Shown here: piece by piece, positions 32,344-45,349 of the stretch | How the letters are laid out: each line of letters opens with the position of its first letter | How positions within the stretch are numbered: the first letter of the stretch is position 1 | Assembly (NCBI GenBank): GCA_028551475.1 | Contig: CM052354.1 | Location: 21,351,258-21,415,257 of the forward strand | Direction of reading: 5' to 3' | Source: Casuarina equisetifolia | Lineage: Eukaryota > Streptophyta > Magnoliopsida > Fagales > Casuarinaceae | DNA: 64,000 bases | The notes under the pieces: model-generated | What the model saw: only the letters and a program-made list of their open reading frames with translations | What the model was told of the DNA's origin: nothing | Database searches by the model: none | Position numbers and translations under genes: made by a program

Positions 32344-34873
32344 TATACATGGTACTACTATAGTCACAACTGATAGTGTTCGTGCTTGTTTTCTGTCCTG
32401 TTCATGTAATTGGAGATTGGTCATGAAGTATAGTAATTGGTTTCTGCAGAAGAGTTAACGATATTAATAATTCTACAAGTGCTGCAGAATTAGCAATTTG
32501 ATCTATAACTATAAAAAATTATTTATGAAGGAAATGCAGCAAGTGTCATGGATTTTTAATGTAGTGAATTTACACTTCACCAACATTCGAATGCATGGAA
32601 TATTACTTGCAATTGCTCTACATAAACTAATAGGAGAAAATGAATCACCGTCGAATTATTTACACTTGTAACTCCAATGGTTTGTGGAGAATTAAAGACC
32701 AATACCTATAATTGAAACAAGAAGATGATTGGAGTGTTATAGGAGGGCAGGATCCAAGGAAATTGAAATTTGTCTTTCAAACACAAATCCCATGTACCTC
32801 CAGCTCAACAAGACATTGAACATGAGTTCTTAATTACTGCTTGGACATGTCTGGACATGTCTAAGTCTTTCATCGAATCACATCATATCATCTGGATTCT
32901 CTTAGACAATGTGTACGGCACAATTTCTTTCTTTCTTTCTTTCTTTCATTCTTTTCAATCCAAAAAGCCTTCTAATAAGAATGGTATGTAAGCAGTTGTA
33001 ACAATTTTTTCATGCATGAGAAGATGATGAAGATCAATATTTAAAATAGCGTTTAGAACTGCTAGCATCTGTGTAAGAGAAGTTGAATCCCAGAAACCGA
33101 GCTTTGGGATGCTAAAGTCTTAGCTTATGGAGGGCTAATTTGGTTCAATTCACTGGCTTGAGTGTATCCTAAATTGATAGTACATTAGTCTTCTATGTTC
33201 CTCATATGTGACTATATTCCCATATGTTGTAAGTTAATTTCAAAGAAAGAAGTGATCGTTTTAATAGAAAGTATATGTGACCGGAATAAATGAAAAATCT
33301 CACGTATGCTAACAAAATGTGCATCCTTATGACAAGAAGATTAACTTCTATGATATCATTCATAGTTGCTATGACAATTTTTCTATTGTTTCCTATGGTC
33401 AATCGATATTTAGATTGTTCTTAAGAAACCTCGATTTTATATTCCAAGCTCATTCATCATTGATGGGAACCATCGTAGGTCGCTTCAACTGAAACTTCAT
33501 TAACTCTAATTTCCTGAAATCAAGAACCAGATATAGCGGGCTGCTACCAAAAAACTGAAAGTGCATTTTATCTTGCTCTCGGATAGATTCATTGTAACTG
33601 TTGAAAACTTGAAAGGGTCTCTCTCTATCTCTAAAGAAGTTGTTCACCTGCTCTTGGTGTTATTCGCATGTCAGCTTCCTGAAATGTTCTTGCGTGTTTG
33701 ATGTCCAAGATCTTATCGTTTTGTATATTTCTCCTTTTTGGTTAAAGGGTCGGGTTGCTATCATCTTTTCATATGTGGTGGTGCTGGTGACCCCCTTCAC
33801 TTTTTACTCGTCACCGTGGGGGTCCATGGAGAAGCTGCTTGCACAGAATCTCATCTTACTTTTTGTTCTTCTACTTGATATTCTTATGGCTACCATATGA
33901 AGATTAGATAGACAACATGTCCAATGTGAAGATTAGATTCATGGCTTTGCCTCAACTTTTCACGGGTACCAGAGGTACAATTGCATCACAGTGACGTTCA
34001 CTTTGATCCGTCCTTAAAGAAAGGGGGACATCCTAAATCAATAAATAATCTACTGGAAGGCCTTCTTCTCTATTAAAACCAGTCCTTAAAGGAAGGGGAA
34101 CATCCCAAGTACTGAAATGTTCTCATATACATATTCGTTTTATTGCATTTTATTTTTCGTTCTGGAAAAATATTTTTAAGCCTTCATTTATAGTTTCCGT
34201 TTCCTAAAGTTTGGGTCTATCTTCATACACCTTTAGCGGGAAGATGGTGGACGAAGGATAAGATTAGGGCACAAGATCGGGAACCCAGGACCGAACAAAA
34301 GCGTTTTACACCCCTGTTAAAGACTTTCCTGCATCCTACTTGGGTCGGATCCCTAAATATCCACCCGGCCAGCCCTACTCTTTCAGACAATAGGGCCTCA
34401 CTTACAAGAACTACATAACTAAAGGCCCACAAAAGTTTGGGCTCTCAAAATACATGTAGCATGGTTGATACGATCTGGTTCATTAGCAATCACCCAAGCT
34501 GTAGAAATATTTATAAGAGGCTTGAAAATAAACGTTTGTGTTGATGTGGATGTGAAGGACCCCCAAACTATCATTAAGGCCATGAAATACGTTGTCATTT
34601 TTTAGCAGCATAGTAATCAATTAAGATTGTGGGTTATCGGGCCCTAGTAGAAGAGTTACATTGCATAGACTATAACTCTCTGGTTCTCTCTTTGTGACTA
34701 TGGAAAGCTACCAAAATTTATGAGAACATATATAGATTATCAGTAAGTGGAGAAACTAACATGCCTTTGCCTACATAGAAATACATGCTGTAAAAATGTG
34801 GCTGAGGTAGTAGTAGTAGCCTTTTGTAGGCAACTATCATTCATATCAGTGGATTGTCGTACGTAATATGAAA
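32344..34873 (+). repeat. Non-coding duplicon, copy 2 (pair of 12,780-16,210)
   Basis: It starts 137 bp after the DUF4408 stop codon. It has the empty TACAC site for the TRIM (near 34,221) and lacks the equivalent of 15,000-15,530. Confidence 0.85.
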
Positions 34874-34885
34874 TACTAGTAGCCT

Positions 34886-34919
34886 TTTCTTCTTCTTCTT
34901 CTTCTTCTTCTTCTTCTTG
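34886..34919 (+). repeat. TTC microsatellite
   Basis: About ten TTC/TCT units in a row, absent from the paralogous end near 16,210. Confidence 0.9.
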
Positions 34920-35136
34920 TGTGGACTCTCCCAGGTTAGCTCTATTCTTTTGAACGTAATTCCAATAAATGCAATAGTTGAAGCATGGTATTGATTCACT
35001 TGCTATAATTCAAAGAAAATGTAGTAGTAAACAGAAAGGAAAAAAAGCTTTGTAAATACTAATAGAAAGCGATGGTGCGTTACCTATCTTATATTTCCCT
35101 TTTTCTTCCTTTTTTTTTTTTGTGAGCTTTCCCATG

Positions 35137-35276
35137 TTAGTTTCCCATGCATTTAATATACTTCTCCATTTAATGCTTAAATTTCTTTTAAATTATTTAT
35201 AAGAAAGAGACTGTTCACAGAAAAATAAAAGACCAAAAATTTGGACGAATAAAAAGGCCTAAAAAGTATTGCCATC
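35137..35276 (+). repeat. Repeat shared with 43,583-43,717
   Basis: TCCCATGCATTTAATATA, CACAGAAAAATAAAAGA and TTTGGACGAATAA blocks occur in the same order in both places. No gene is seen. Confidence 0.75.
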
Positions 35277-35555
35277 ACGATAATACAAGGCTATTTGCTC
35301 CTCCCTGATAAGTGGGTGTTGGTGGAGAATATTAAAAAGTTGGTGAAGCACGTTCATTGACATCCCTGGCAGAAGAAGAGGGTGACTTGCGACAAAAACT
35401 TAAAGACCATCTCATCTGTGAGTGGCCGGTCCCAGAATAAGATCTTTTTTCCTTTTTAGTAAGTGGTCCACAAGTTCTCAGCTTATAAAGAAAAACTGAA
35501 GATATAATGTTGTTGAAGGCACATGTGACACGAGCAGTTGGGCTTAAAAGCAAAT
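35277..35555 (+). repeat. Dispersed repeat block, copy 2 (pair of 16,657-17,085)
   Basis: Same blocks as copy 1, with an internal deletion of about 150 bp. Confidence 0.8.
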
Positions 35556-36174
35556 TGACGTCGGCTCTCCCCTTTTAAAAGAGGGAGATAAAACGCACAG
35601 TTTTTGTGAATAGTCGTTGGATTGGATTTTTGCTTAGCCATCCCCATGGGTACTCCCTCATTCAAGCCTTAAGAGGCTTGAAAAAAACAAGCTTAGTAGC
35701 ATCAGAAGCCACGAGGAGAGCCTCGTACAGCATAGGGTCCTGGGTTCCGTTTTTAGCTTTCAAAACAACTAAAAGATTTAGAGCTAAGTTATTCCAGCCT
35801 CCTTTGGAAACCAACTCTGCTTGACCTTAAAGAGTTTTTAAAAACTCCAGCAGAGAACTGCTTATTGTAAAGTCTAAAATTATTGTCCATTATAGAATGC
35901 AGTCAATATCATTTATGATACCACTCTTATTATAAAGGAATAAATTGAATATTATTCTTTGTTGCTTTTACTCATTCGTGGACATCTGTTCGTGGGTAGC
36001 TCCTGAAATTGAATCTGACTACCTAATAGATTTAAACTTAGTTGACGTCACAGGAGCCGGTAGACATTAAAGGCAAACACTTAATGCCCCTAATTTCTGC
36101 AAGACTGGACCTCTTCCATCTCATCTCCATTACAACTTATAAAGAAAAAAAAAACTATTCGTACGTGATAAAGG
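35556..36174. other. Non-coding stretch
   Basis: A 72-codon frame at 35,606-35,824 matches nothing I recognise. Nothing else is seen. Confidence 0.4.
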
Positions 36175-36511
36175 AGAGAGAGTGAAGAAATCGTGTGCGG
36201 TCCCCCTCCTCTTCTCCCTCTCCACCTTCTCTTCTTCCTTCTCTTGTTTGCCCATATATGTGACCCATCTCAATCTCCTACCTCTGCATCACGTGAAGTG
36301 GAGCCCCGGAGAGTGAAGTTCACCTGCCCATTCCTTCAGCCCCCCCTCCCCTGCTTCCCCCGAGCGTGCCTATAAATAATCCCACCGAGCTTAAACATCC
36401 TCGTAACTTAAACACCATCTATCAAGCTTCTAACTTTCTCAGCTTAAAAACTATTTCGAGCTTCCAACTTCTTCCTCTCTACTTCTTCCGCTGCTAGCTG
36501 TTGGTGCTTCT
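36175..36511 (+). promoter_or_regulatory. Promoter-like fragment interrupted by Copia A
   Basis: The fragment shares several blocks with 47,480-47,720: GTGCGGTC, GGTGAAGTG/CGTGAAGTGG, CACCTGCCCATTCC, CCTATAAATA, GAGCTTAAACATCCTCG and ATCAAGCTTC. CCTATAAATA near 36,368 is a likely TATA box. Copia A has landed 135 bp downstream, so the downstream part continues at 41,991. Confidence 0.5.
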
Positions 36512-36722
36512 TGTTGAGAAAATGATTGTAATATCCGTTGGACATTGTACATTGTGTAATAGCATTATCCAGGGCATGTTATGGACCTCTGGATAATAGA
36601 TTGAACTAGTTTTAGGAATCTTGTATATGTAACTTGCATAATGGTTTTGTTTGCTTTGTAACGTTGAACACCATCTAATAAAGCATTCTTTCCAACAATT
36701 TCTGTTCGTGTTCTTCTTATCA
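36512..36722 (+). repeat. 5' LTR of Copia A
   Basis: 211 bp, starts TGTTGAGAAAATG and ends TTCTTATCA. It is followed at once by the primer-binding site. Confidence 0.93.
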
Positions 36723-37215
36723 TGGTATCGTAGAGCAGGTTTCGATCCTGTTCCTTGACCTGTTATCTTGCCCATTCCATTTTCTATCGCTTCCGCACCA
36801 TTATCTCCTTGCTTCATCCTCCATAACCAATTCTGGATGAATCTCGTTCTCCCTCCATTTCTTGCATTTCTTCCTTGAATCAAGCACCCGACATTCTTCC
36901 ATTTGTTGCTGTTTTTTGCACTGCAACCTCTCTGAGTCACTCCAACAAATAGGTTGCCGACACCCCCCTCCATCAACTCTTTTCGTATTGCACCTTTCTT
37001 TGCGCCCTTTCATCGAACACCTTGCCGACAACCACATGGATGCTAGCAGTGATGAAGAGCAACCACGAGGACGGTCCACCTGTGCTCATCGGCGTGCACC
37101 ACCACGGGGGCGAGGTCGCCGTTCTCCCCCCCGTGTTTCTAGAGAGCCTCCCACCACCGCCCTTGTGTAACCCGGAGACCCTCTCTTCCTCCACCCCAAT
37201 GACGGCACCGGGATC

Positions 37216-40200
37216 ATGCTTGTTACCGAAAAGCTTTGTGGAGCCCTCACTTTCACTGCTTGGCGTAGAGACATGAAAAAGGCTCTCTTAGGGAAGAACA
37301 AATTCGGCCTCTTGGATGGTTCTTTCCCTGACCCAAATCCCACTTCCCCTCTTTTTTCCCAATGGGAACGATGTAACGGAGTCGTTCTTTCATGGCTCCT
37401 TACATCTCTTTCCCCCGACCTCTATAAACGGTTCATATATGCGACCAGCGCCAAGGATGTTTGGACCCGTTTAAACAAAAAATTCTCCAAGGTGGGCAGC
37501 AAAGAGATCGTGTCCGTGAAGAAAGCTATCACTCTCTGTGTTCAAGGCACGGATTCGGTTGATGCCTACGTGATGCGCCTAGAGCACTTGTGGGATCAAC
37601 TTTCAACCTACGTTGCAATTCGGCATCCGTTTATTTCCAGCCATGATGAATTTGAAGAATATCAAGATGAAGGTCGGTTGGTTGAATTCCTCTTAGGGCT
37701 GAATGAAAGTTACTCCCAACTGAGCTCCCAAATCCAGAACAATCGCCCCCTTCCGAGCCTTGAAGACACAATTACTCAGGTTCGCAACGAAGAAGCCACC
37801 CGGATCCTCGCCGGCACCGTTCAAAACCACTCCGCCGCCTTCTCAGCACACCAGAGGCTGTCAGGGAAGACGGGTCCCGCGACGGGTCCCTACGCGGGCG
37901 GGTCGGCGTTCCTGGAGCCCTTCGCAGGCGGGTCGTGAATCCTGGACCCAGGAGCAGACGGGTCCAGTCTCCTGGGCCGTTATTCACCCGGGGGCCCTGT
38001 TGACTATTCTAAGGGCGGGCCAAATCTATTGGGCCACGCCCCTCTAAGCGGGCCAGCGACCCAACACCTAAACGACCAATCGTTTAGCCATAGCGGTCTG
38101 AACGACCAGTCGTTTAGGAACACTGGTCTAAATGACCAGTCGTTTAGGCACGGCACTGAACTACATGCCGTTCAGCACCCACCAGCTCAAAAAAGTGCAC
38201 CTTCCTCCGCTGCCCGAGGCCCTACTTGCAGCCATTGCAATCGAACTGGCCACCAAGTCTCTGATTGCTATTTTTTGGTTCCATGCAGCCATTGTGGGAC
38301 CATTGGCCACAGTAAAGAGCGATGTTATCAGCTCCTTGGCAATTCCAACAAAAAGAAAGGGAAAGGACAAGGGACCAGACAAGCTTCCACCAACCAAATT
38401 GCCTCTGTGACCTCCACTAATCAGCAGACTTTAGAGCTCACTGCTGACGACTATGATAAGGTTGTCACCCTCCTTAATGGGCTTTCTACTTCATCAGGCC
38501 CAGGTATTACTCCAGAGCTCACCTCATTGATGCATTGGATTATAGATTCGGGTGCTAGTGACCATGTAACTGGAAACTTTAATTGCTTGTCATCTCCTTT
38601 GCCATGTAAGCATGCATCTAAGGTTGTACACTTACCTAATGGTCACACAATCCATGTCACCCACACCGGCTCAGTACACTTACCTAATGGCCATGTCTTC
38701 AAGACCGTCCTATACTCATCGGCCTTTAATGCAAATTTAATATCCATAGCAAAATATTGCCAAGACAACCATTGCCGAGTTGTTTTTTACCCTCATTTTT
38801 GTCTTTTCAGGACATATGGACTGGGATAGTGACAGGACTGGGTAGGATGCATGATGGACTCTACTACTTAGTGTCTAAACATGGTCAGCATCATCATTCT
38901 ATTAATGATGCCCCATGGTGTACCTTTTGTACTTTATAATTCGTCTAATAAACCTTCTTGCACGATGAATTGTAATATTTTACACCGACGTTTGGGACAT
39001 CCTTCCTTGAAAGTGATGCGACTCATTCCATGTTTAGCAACCCCATCTTCTTTTGATGCTATTAAGACGTGTTCTGTTTGTCCTTTAGCCAAACAAACAT
39101 GATCACCTTTTCGTGCTAGTACCACATTGACTGAGCACATTTTTGATTTAATTCACATGGACATTTGGGGACCTTACAAGGTCCCTTCACACTCAGGTGC
39201 ACGGTATTGTCTTACCATAGTTGATGACTTTTCTCGTGCTACTTGGATTTTTTTAATGCAAGCTAAGACCGAAACTTTACCTTATATCCAGAAGTTTTTT
39301 GCACTCATCTCCACTCAATTTAACACCCCTATCCGGTGTGTTCGCACCGACAATGCCCTGGATTTTTTTGCTTCCGCTTGCACCACTTTCTTTGCTTCTC
39401 ATGGTGTTGTTCATGAGAGCTCTTGTGCATACATCCCACAACAAAATGGGGTAGTAGAGAGGAAGCATCGACACATCTTTAATGTTGCCCGTGCCCTGAA
39501 GTTTCAAGTGAACATTCCGACCCGTTTTTAGGGAGAGTGTGTTCTTACCGCGACCTATTTGATTAATAGGACGCCTACCCCCACCTTGCACGGAAAGACA
39601 CCTTTAGAGGTACTTTTTGGCAAATCCTCTTCTCTTGATCACCTTCGAGTATTCGGGTGTTTATGTTATGCCACTGACCTCACCCAACGTGACAAGTTTG
39701 GGGCCCGTGCGATTACTTGTATCTTCATGGGTTATCCTTATACCCAAAAGGGATATCGTCTATATGACCTTCAGGGGGGACGTTTCTTTGTTAGTCGCGA
39801 TGTGACCTTTCATGAGGATTGTTTTCCTTTTGTATAGGCCACTTCCTCTTCCATAAATGACCCTTTAGAGTCAACCCATGTTATGTCTGACATAGAGGTG
39901 CCGAGTCCTTCATCCCCCACTCTAGTCCCTTCCATTGTTCCAACCCTCATATCACCTGATGATACACATATTCCACCTCATTCTCCCACTGACTTGCCAT
40001 TAAACCTTGTTCCCGCATCTACCCATTCTTCTCCTCCTCCTCCTCGCCGGTCTGACCGTTCCCATAGACCTCCTATTTGGTCTACTGATTACACTTTCCC
40101 CTTTTCCTCTACACCTTCTACCTCGCATCCTATCTCTCATATACTCTCATATCATCGTTTGAGCCCACAACACTGCCACTTTATTGCTTCTATTTCTGCC

Positions 40201-41772
40201 ACCATAGAACCTACCACCTATAGAGAAATAGTTCTTGACCCTAGATGGCGTGCTGCTATGGCTGATGAGATTCATGCATTAGAGTCTAACAGTACATGGG
40301 ACTTAGTTCCTCTTCCTGCAGGACGTAAACCCATTGTTTGTAAATGGGTTTACAATATCAAACATAAAGCTGATGGGAGCATTGAGAAGTACAAGGCTCG
40401 CCTCGTTGCCAAGGGTTATAGTCAACGTGAGGGTATTGACTATGAGGAAACCTTCTCTCCCGTCAGAAAGATGATTACTGTCCGCATCCTAGTTACTCTT
40501 ACTGCCGTTAAGAACTGGGAAATCCATCAGATGGACGTGCACAATGCCTTTCTTCAAGGTGATTTGGATGCCGAAGTCTACATGACTGTTCCTAAGGGTA
40601 TTCAGCGTCGAGGGGGGCCCCTAGTTTGTCGCCTAAAGAAGTCACTCTATGGGCTTAAGCAAGCCTCTCGCATCTGGTATTTCAAGTTCACAAATGCCTT
40701 AATTGCAGGTGGTTTTCGACAGTCACATCATGATTACTCCTTGTACATCAAGCAAGCAAGTAAGGGACTCTTGATTGTCTTTATTTATGTTGATGATATC
40801 TTGATCACAAGAGGAGATGAGTCTGCCATTCAGTTGTTCAAGGATTACTTGAACTCCAAATTCCATATCAGAGATCTTAGGCCAGTTAGATACTTTCTTG
40901 GGATTGAGATAGCTTAGAACAAGACCGGGTTTGTACTTAATTAGAGGAAGTATGCCCTTGAACTTATTTCAGAGTGTGGATTGGCTGGAAGCAAGCCCTC
41001 CATGACACCTTTAGAGCAAAACCGTAAGTATGTTGGGCTTGTCTTTGCCGACCCACTTCAGTTGACAATTGATCCACCATTTCGAGATATTTCCAGTTAT
41101 TAGCGACTTATCGGCAGATTGATATATCTCACTATGATGAGCTCAGACATTAGCTATGCCGTGCAGATTCTCAGCCAGTTCATGCATGATCCGAGGGTCT
41201 CACATTATCAGGCAGCTCTACGAGTCATTCGATATGTTAAGAGTTCGCCAGGTTTCGAACTATTGATTAGATCAGATAGTGAGCTTGTGCTACAAGCTTA
41301 TTGTGATTTTGACTATGCCTCATGTCCCATAGGAAGGAGATCAACCACAGGTTTCTGTATCAAGTTAGGAAGTTCCTTGATTTCCTGGAAGTGCAAAAAA
41401 CAACCCTTTGTTTCCAAATCTTCCACTGAATCTGAGTACCACGCCATGGCCACAATAGCATGTGAGATCATTTGGCTTCTCGGTCTCTTGAAAGATTTAC
41501 AGGTAACTCCCCCGTCACCTGTCACACTTCATTGTGACAATGAATCTGCTATTAAACTTGCTACCAATCCAGTCTTTCATGAGAAGACCAAGCACATAGA
41601 AGTGGATTGCCATTTTATCCGTGAGAAGGTAGCTGCAGGGATTATACGTACGACGCACATTGCGTCACAAGCTCAGCCGGCAGATATCTTGACCAAGGCT
41701 TTAGGAATATCACAACATCATTTTCTTCTTGGCAAGTTGGGCATGTATGACTTATACCGTGCACCAGCTTGA
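37216..41772 (+). pseudogene. Copia A gag-pol, broken
   Basis: Gag runs from about 37,216. Two zinc knuckles (CX2CX4HX4C) lie near 38,230-38,330, with the protease motif DSGASDH near 38,548. The integrase has its HHCC region near 38,985-39,100, then DIWGP, RTDN and NGVVERKHRH. The reverse transcriptase has YVDDI near 40,785, and RNase H lies near 41,270-41,700. In-frame stops end the frames at 37,938, 38,829, 39,102, 39,531, 39,837, 40,917 and 41,103, with frame changes around 37,938-38,029 and 38,800-38,980. Most stops fit C-to-T or G-to-A changes in Gln, Trp or Arg codons. Three 30-bp repeats sit in the Gag linker. The product cannot be made as one protein. Confidence 0.92.
38068..38157 (+). 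repeat. Three 30-bp repeats in Copia A gag
   Basis: Units start at 38,068, 38,098 and 38,128. Each keeps the reading frame (LNDQSF plus four residues) and holds a self-complementary core (CTAAACGAC and GTCGTTTAG). Confidence 0.88.
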
Positions 41773-41779
41773 GGGGGCC

Positions 41780-41990
41780 TGTTGAGAAAATGATTGTAAT
41801 ATCCGTTGGACATTGTACATTGTGTAATAGCATTATCCAGGGCATGTTATGGACCTTTGGATAATAGATTGAACTAGTTTTAGGAATCTTGTATATGTAA
41901 CTTGCATAGTAGTTTTGTTTGCTTTGTAACGTTGAACACCATCTAATAGAGCATTCTTTCCAACAATCTCTGTTCGTGTTCTTCTTATCA
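41780..41990 (+). repeat. 3' LTR of Copia A
   Basis: 211 bp, differing from the 5' LTR at five sites. Confidence 0.93.
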
Positions 41991-43523
41991 CTTCTAAATC
42001 CCTCCGTTCTCTCAAGCTCCTAAATTCCTTCGTTCAAGCATTCTTTCAAGAAATCAACTTTCTCAGTATTCTTTCCAGCTTCAAACGAGCTGAGGAAGTT
42101 GGAACCTTGAGAGAAGTGGTTGAACGGAACAAGTTGGAAGCTTCCCTACTCTGGACAGGTGCGGCTCAATCAGGTTACACTAATTTGTTATGGGTCATTC
42201 TCTCTCTCTCTCTTTTTTTACACATTTTTTTACGTATAAGAGTCTGATAAAAAAATAGTTTGAGCCATATTGGGTTAGATTTTGATTTGTGACAAAATAA
42301 AAAATACCAACCGCCATGTTTGCTGCCTCGGCCAATCTTTGTTAAAACATTCAAGCATTATTATTGCATTAAAAGTTATTGTACGAGTGTTGCTGTTTCA
42401 ACCCTAGAGTTGACGTCCAACGGCTCACTCTATGCCAACCCACACTATTGGCAATATACTTCTTGCTTCCTTCTCTTTCATTCTGAGACCCCACACAAAG
42501 TATTTATCCAACTCAGTTGAACTCATACCATACGTTTGTTTGTGTTGAAATTGGGATGGTAATAAGGTTTGATATCAAATATTGTGATTCTTAATCATCA
42601 TGTCACATATTTTAGAGTTGAAAGTTAATTATATTAATTTTAACAATCATACTACCATTTTAATTTTTGAATAGTTTTAATGCAATAATAATGCTTGAAT
42701 GTTTTAACTCATAACAAAGCATACATATTTTTTGGTTGCTTTCTTTTAGTTGTTTTTCTTTCTTTTGGTTCTGCAATTCTTGCCCTTGGCGTCATTCCTT
42801 GTAATCGTAGCAGTAGCAACTGCAACAACGGCATAAGCAATAACAGTTCTTGTTAAGAATGCCACAGATCGTTCCCCTACAGAAAGAAAGTTTTGTGATG
42901 AATTAAAAAGGCCCACTTAACTGAATGGTACAAAACATTTTCTTCTAGGAGCGAGGGCTTGAAAGGGTGGCATGCTTATATAACGATGGATCCATAGTAC
43001 ACGCGGAGAAATGCTGAAGTAAGGCTTTTCGTAAATGCAAAAGCTTTGTTTAATTTGTTTTTCCTTTTTGTGAATCTTTTGACACTCGCACAAGTAGAGT
43101 GAGCACCTTCCTACTCATTATACTTCTGTTCGAGTTTTGGGTAGCAATTATTCATATTTTTCACATTTGGGTTTTGTTGCAGAGAACTCCTTCATCACCA
43201 TATCAAGTGATATTATTTTGGAACCGATTTAAGAAACGAATTTGCAATCCACACTCAGGCTAACGTGCTTCCATTGTAGACAATTGATTTGGAATTGACT
43301 TGGCACAATCAACTAGGCTTACTCAGTTGCTTTGAATGCCGTGCCCCAGTTAATCTCCTTCATTGGGTTTATGGGAACCTATTTCACTAGTTCAATTAAC
43401 TCACCATCCCCTTATTCATCAAATACTAGCTGTCAATTATCCCTTACTCAATGGTAAGCCAAGGTGGGGTTCTTGACATGTCAAGCCAACGAGTTGAAAT
43501 TCTACCACTTCCCCCTCTCCAAA

Positions 43524-43547
43524 GGGGGGGGGGGGGGGGGGGGGGGG
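43524..43547 (+). repeat. Run of 24 G
   Basis: An uninterrupted poly-G tract. Runs this long are unstable and hard to sequence, so its length may be inexact. Confidence 0.9.
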
Positions 43548-44776
43548 TGGTTTGGGGAAGAACTAGTAGGATAAAATGAGTCTCCCATGCATTTAATATA
43601 TTCCCCCATTTAATGCTTAAATTTCTTTTAAATTATTTGTAAGAAAGAAACTGTTCACAGAAAAATAAAAGAACAAAAATTTGGACGAATAAGAAGGCCT
43701 AAAAAGTATTGCCATCATGAAACTCTTCTCTCAAGCATATTAGATCATCCGCCGGAATAGTAAACCCATCACTAACTAAAACAAAAAACTCCAATTTTCA
43801 AGCCCTCACTCAAATTCTTGTTCGGCCCTTTCAATCATGAACTTCAAATTCACATAAGCCCAAGCTCAAGGGAGTCTGTTGGGGCATCTTTGTCACAAGA
43901 ATCACTTACAGTTGTGAAGAAGAAAAGGATAAATTTTTTTAAAACTAATTGAATAATAAATAAAAATTATAGTACTAACTGTAAACAAATATTGGATAAA
44001 AAAATTAACGGTTACCAATAGATAATTCAACACCCATCTAAAGTTTTTTAAGAAGAAAAAAAATACCAGTTCAACTACAAACAATAAAAATATCAAATAA
44101 AACAAAATAAAGATTAATAATTTCACTTTATGCATTTGTTATACACAAGCCATATTCGGTGGTACTTTTGCGTAGCCGGCCATGTGTTTCCTATTGGAAC
44201 TCTGCATCAGGTGCCAATTATAGAGCACTTTGGGAGAGGTCCTCTAAGTCGGGATTTTTGTATAATATATTCTCCCTTTTTTTTTCTTTTTCTTCTAATC
44301 TTTAATCCATGACAACCCACAAGAGCGTAATTGATAACGAGAACATCATAAATCCCTCCCCTCCCCGCATTTTTCCTCTCCACCTTTTCTCCTTTCTTTT
44401 CTTGTCTGCCCATATATGTGACCCATCTCAATCTCCTCTTTTTCCCTCTTCATAAATGACTTCTCCTTCATTTTATCCTTTCTCCCTATATGCTCTCATT
44501 TTCACTCCCTTTCGCTAATCCTTGTTGGATTACGTCACCAAGATTTGTTTATGAACCTCAATCAAACATGCTCTCGTTTTCACTCCCTTTTACTCTCTGG
44601 TTTCGTTCCCGGCAACTAGAAGTGTTTTTTTTTTTTAAAGTTCATTAACCTCCTTTGAGCACACTCTCTCTCCCTCTCTCCCTCTCTTCCTCTTTTTCAT
44701 GTTTGAATGGATGTGATTTTTTTCCGTCGAAATAAGTTTATTTTTGTCAAAGTTCGTTCACATTATTTGAGCGTGC

Positions 44777-44802
44777 ACTCTCTCTCTCTCTCTCTCTCTC
44801 TC
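44777..44802 (+). repeat. CT microsatellite
   Basis: About 13 CT units in a row. Confidence 0.9.
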
Positions 44803-45349
44803 GCTTGTTCTCTGGCTCAGGTTCTGGAGAGTTGAGCCGGGGAATGATGATCAATACAAGGAAACACTACTACTGTTGAGCCCCCCCTTATAACCTTAAA
44901 TATTTGCCAACTATTATATGGACAGAATGTCACTTACATTTATGTGCTTGCTTATGCATTTGCACTCACAGAGTAACTATTTTAACAAGATGAAAAACAT
45001 TGTTTTTCTGTTTCTCTTCCTTATCTATAAGAAAGAAATTCAGTTCTTATATAATTGAGGCCTGATTAAGCAATGTAGAATGGTTAAATGGCCTTCCCCA
45101 ACCTTGATGAATGCACCATTGGACCAGTGTCTCTGACATGCACTAACACACATCTTCATAAGCCTTAACTTATACACACCCTTTGACTTTTTGTCTCCAG
45201 AGCATATTATTTACATATTTTATGTACGTAAAGAGAGTAAAAACCAATAATAGAAAATATAGAGTAGTTTAGTAGCTATAATTTGGGAGTGTGGTTTTGC
45301 TGATTGTATCGTTCTTAAGCAAACAAGTCAATTGCAGGAGTTATCACGC

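Larger units (their letters stand above)
36512..41990 (+). mobile_element. Ty1/Copia LTR retrotransposon A, complete but inactive
   Basis: The element is 5,479 bp with 211-bp LTRs (TGTTGAG...TTATCA) and an exact 5-bp target duplication CTTCT at 36,507-36,511 and 41,991-41,995. A primer-binding site TGGTATCGTAGAGC follows the left LTR at 36,723, and the purine tract GAGGGGGCC precedes the right LTR. Gag, protease, integrase, reverse transcriptase and RNase H follow in Copia order. The LTRs differ at five sites, all transitions (about 2.4%). The reading frame is broken many times. Confidence 0.95.
41996..45345. other. Mostly non-coding stretch with repeat fragments
   Basis: The first 190 bp continue the interrupted promoter-like fragment. 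Near 42,140-42,175 a frame reads SLLWTGAAQSGYTNLLW, similar to a signal-peptide-like frame near 47,830. The block 43,583-43,717 matches 35,137. A promoter-like piece lies at 44,150-44,430, with CT microsatellites near 44,660-44,690 and 44,777-44,802. I see no intact gene. Confidence 0.45.

Noticed and set aside
36494..36976. 160-codon minus-strand ORF over the Copia A LTR
   Set aside because: It spans the LTR and leader on the opposite strand and includes the primer-binding site, so it is a chance frame.
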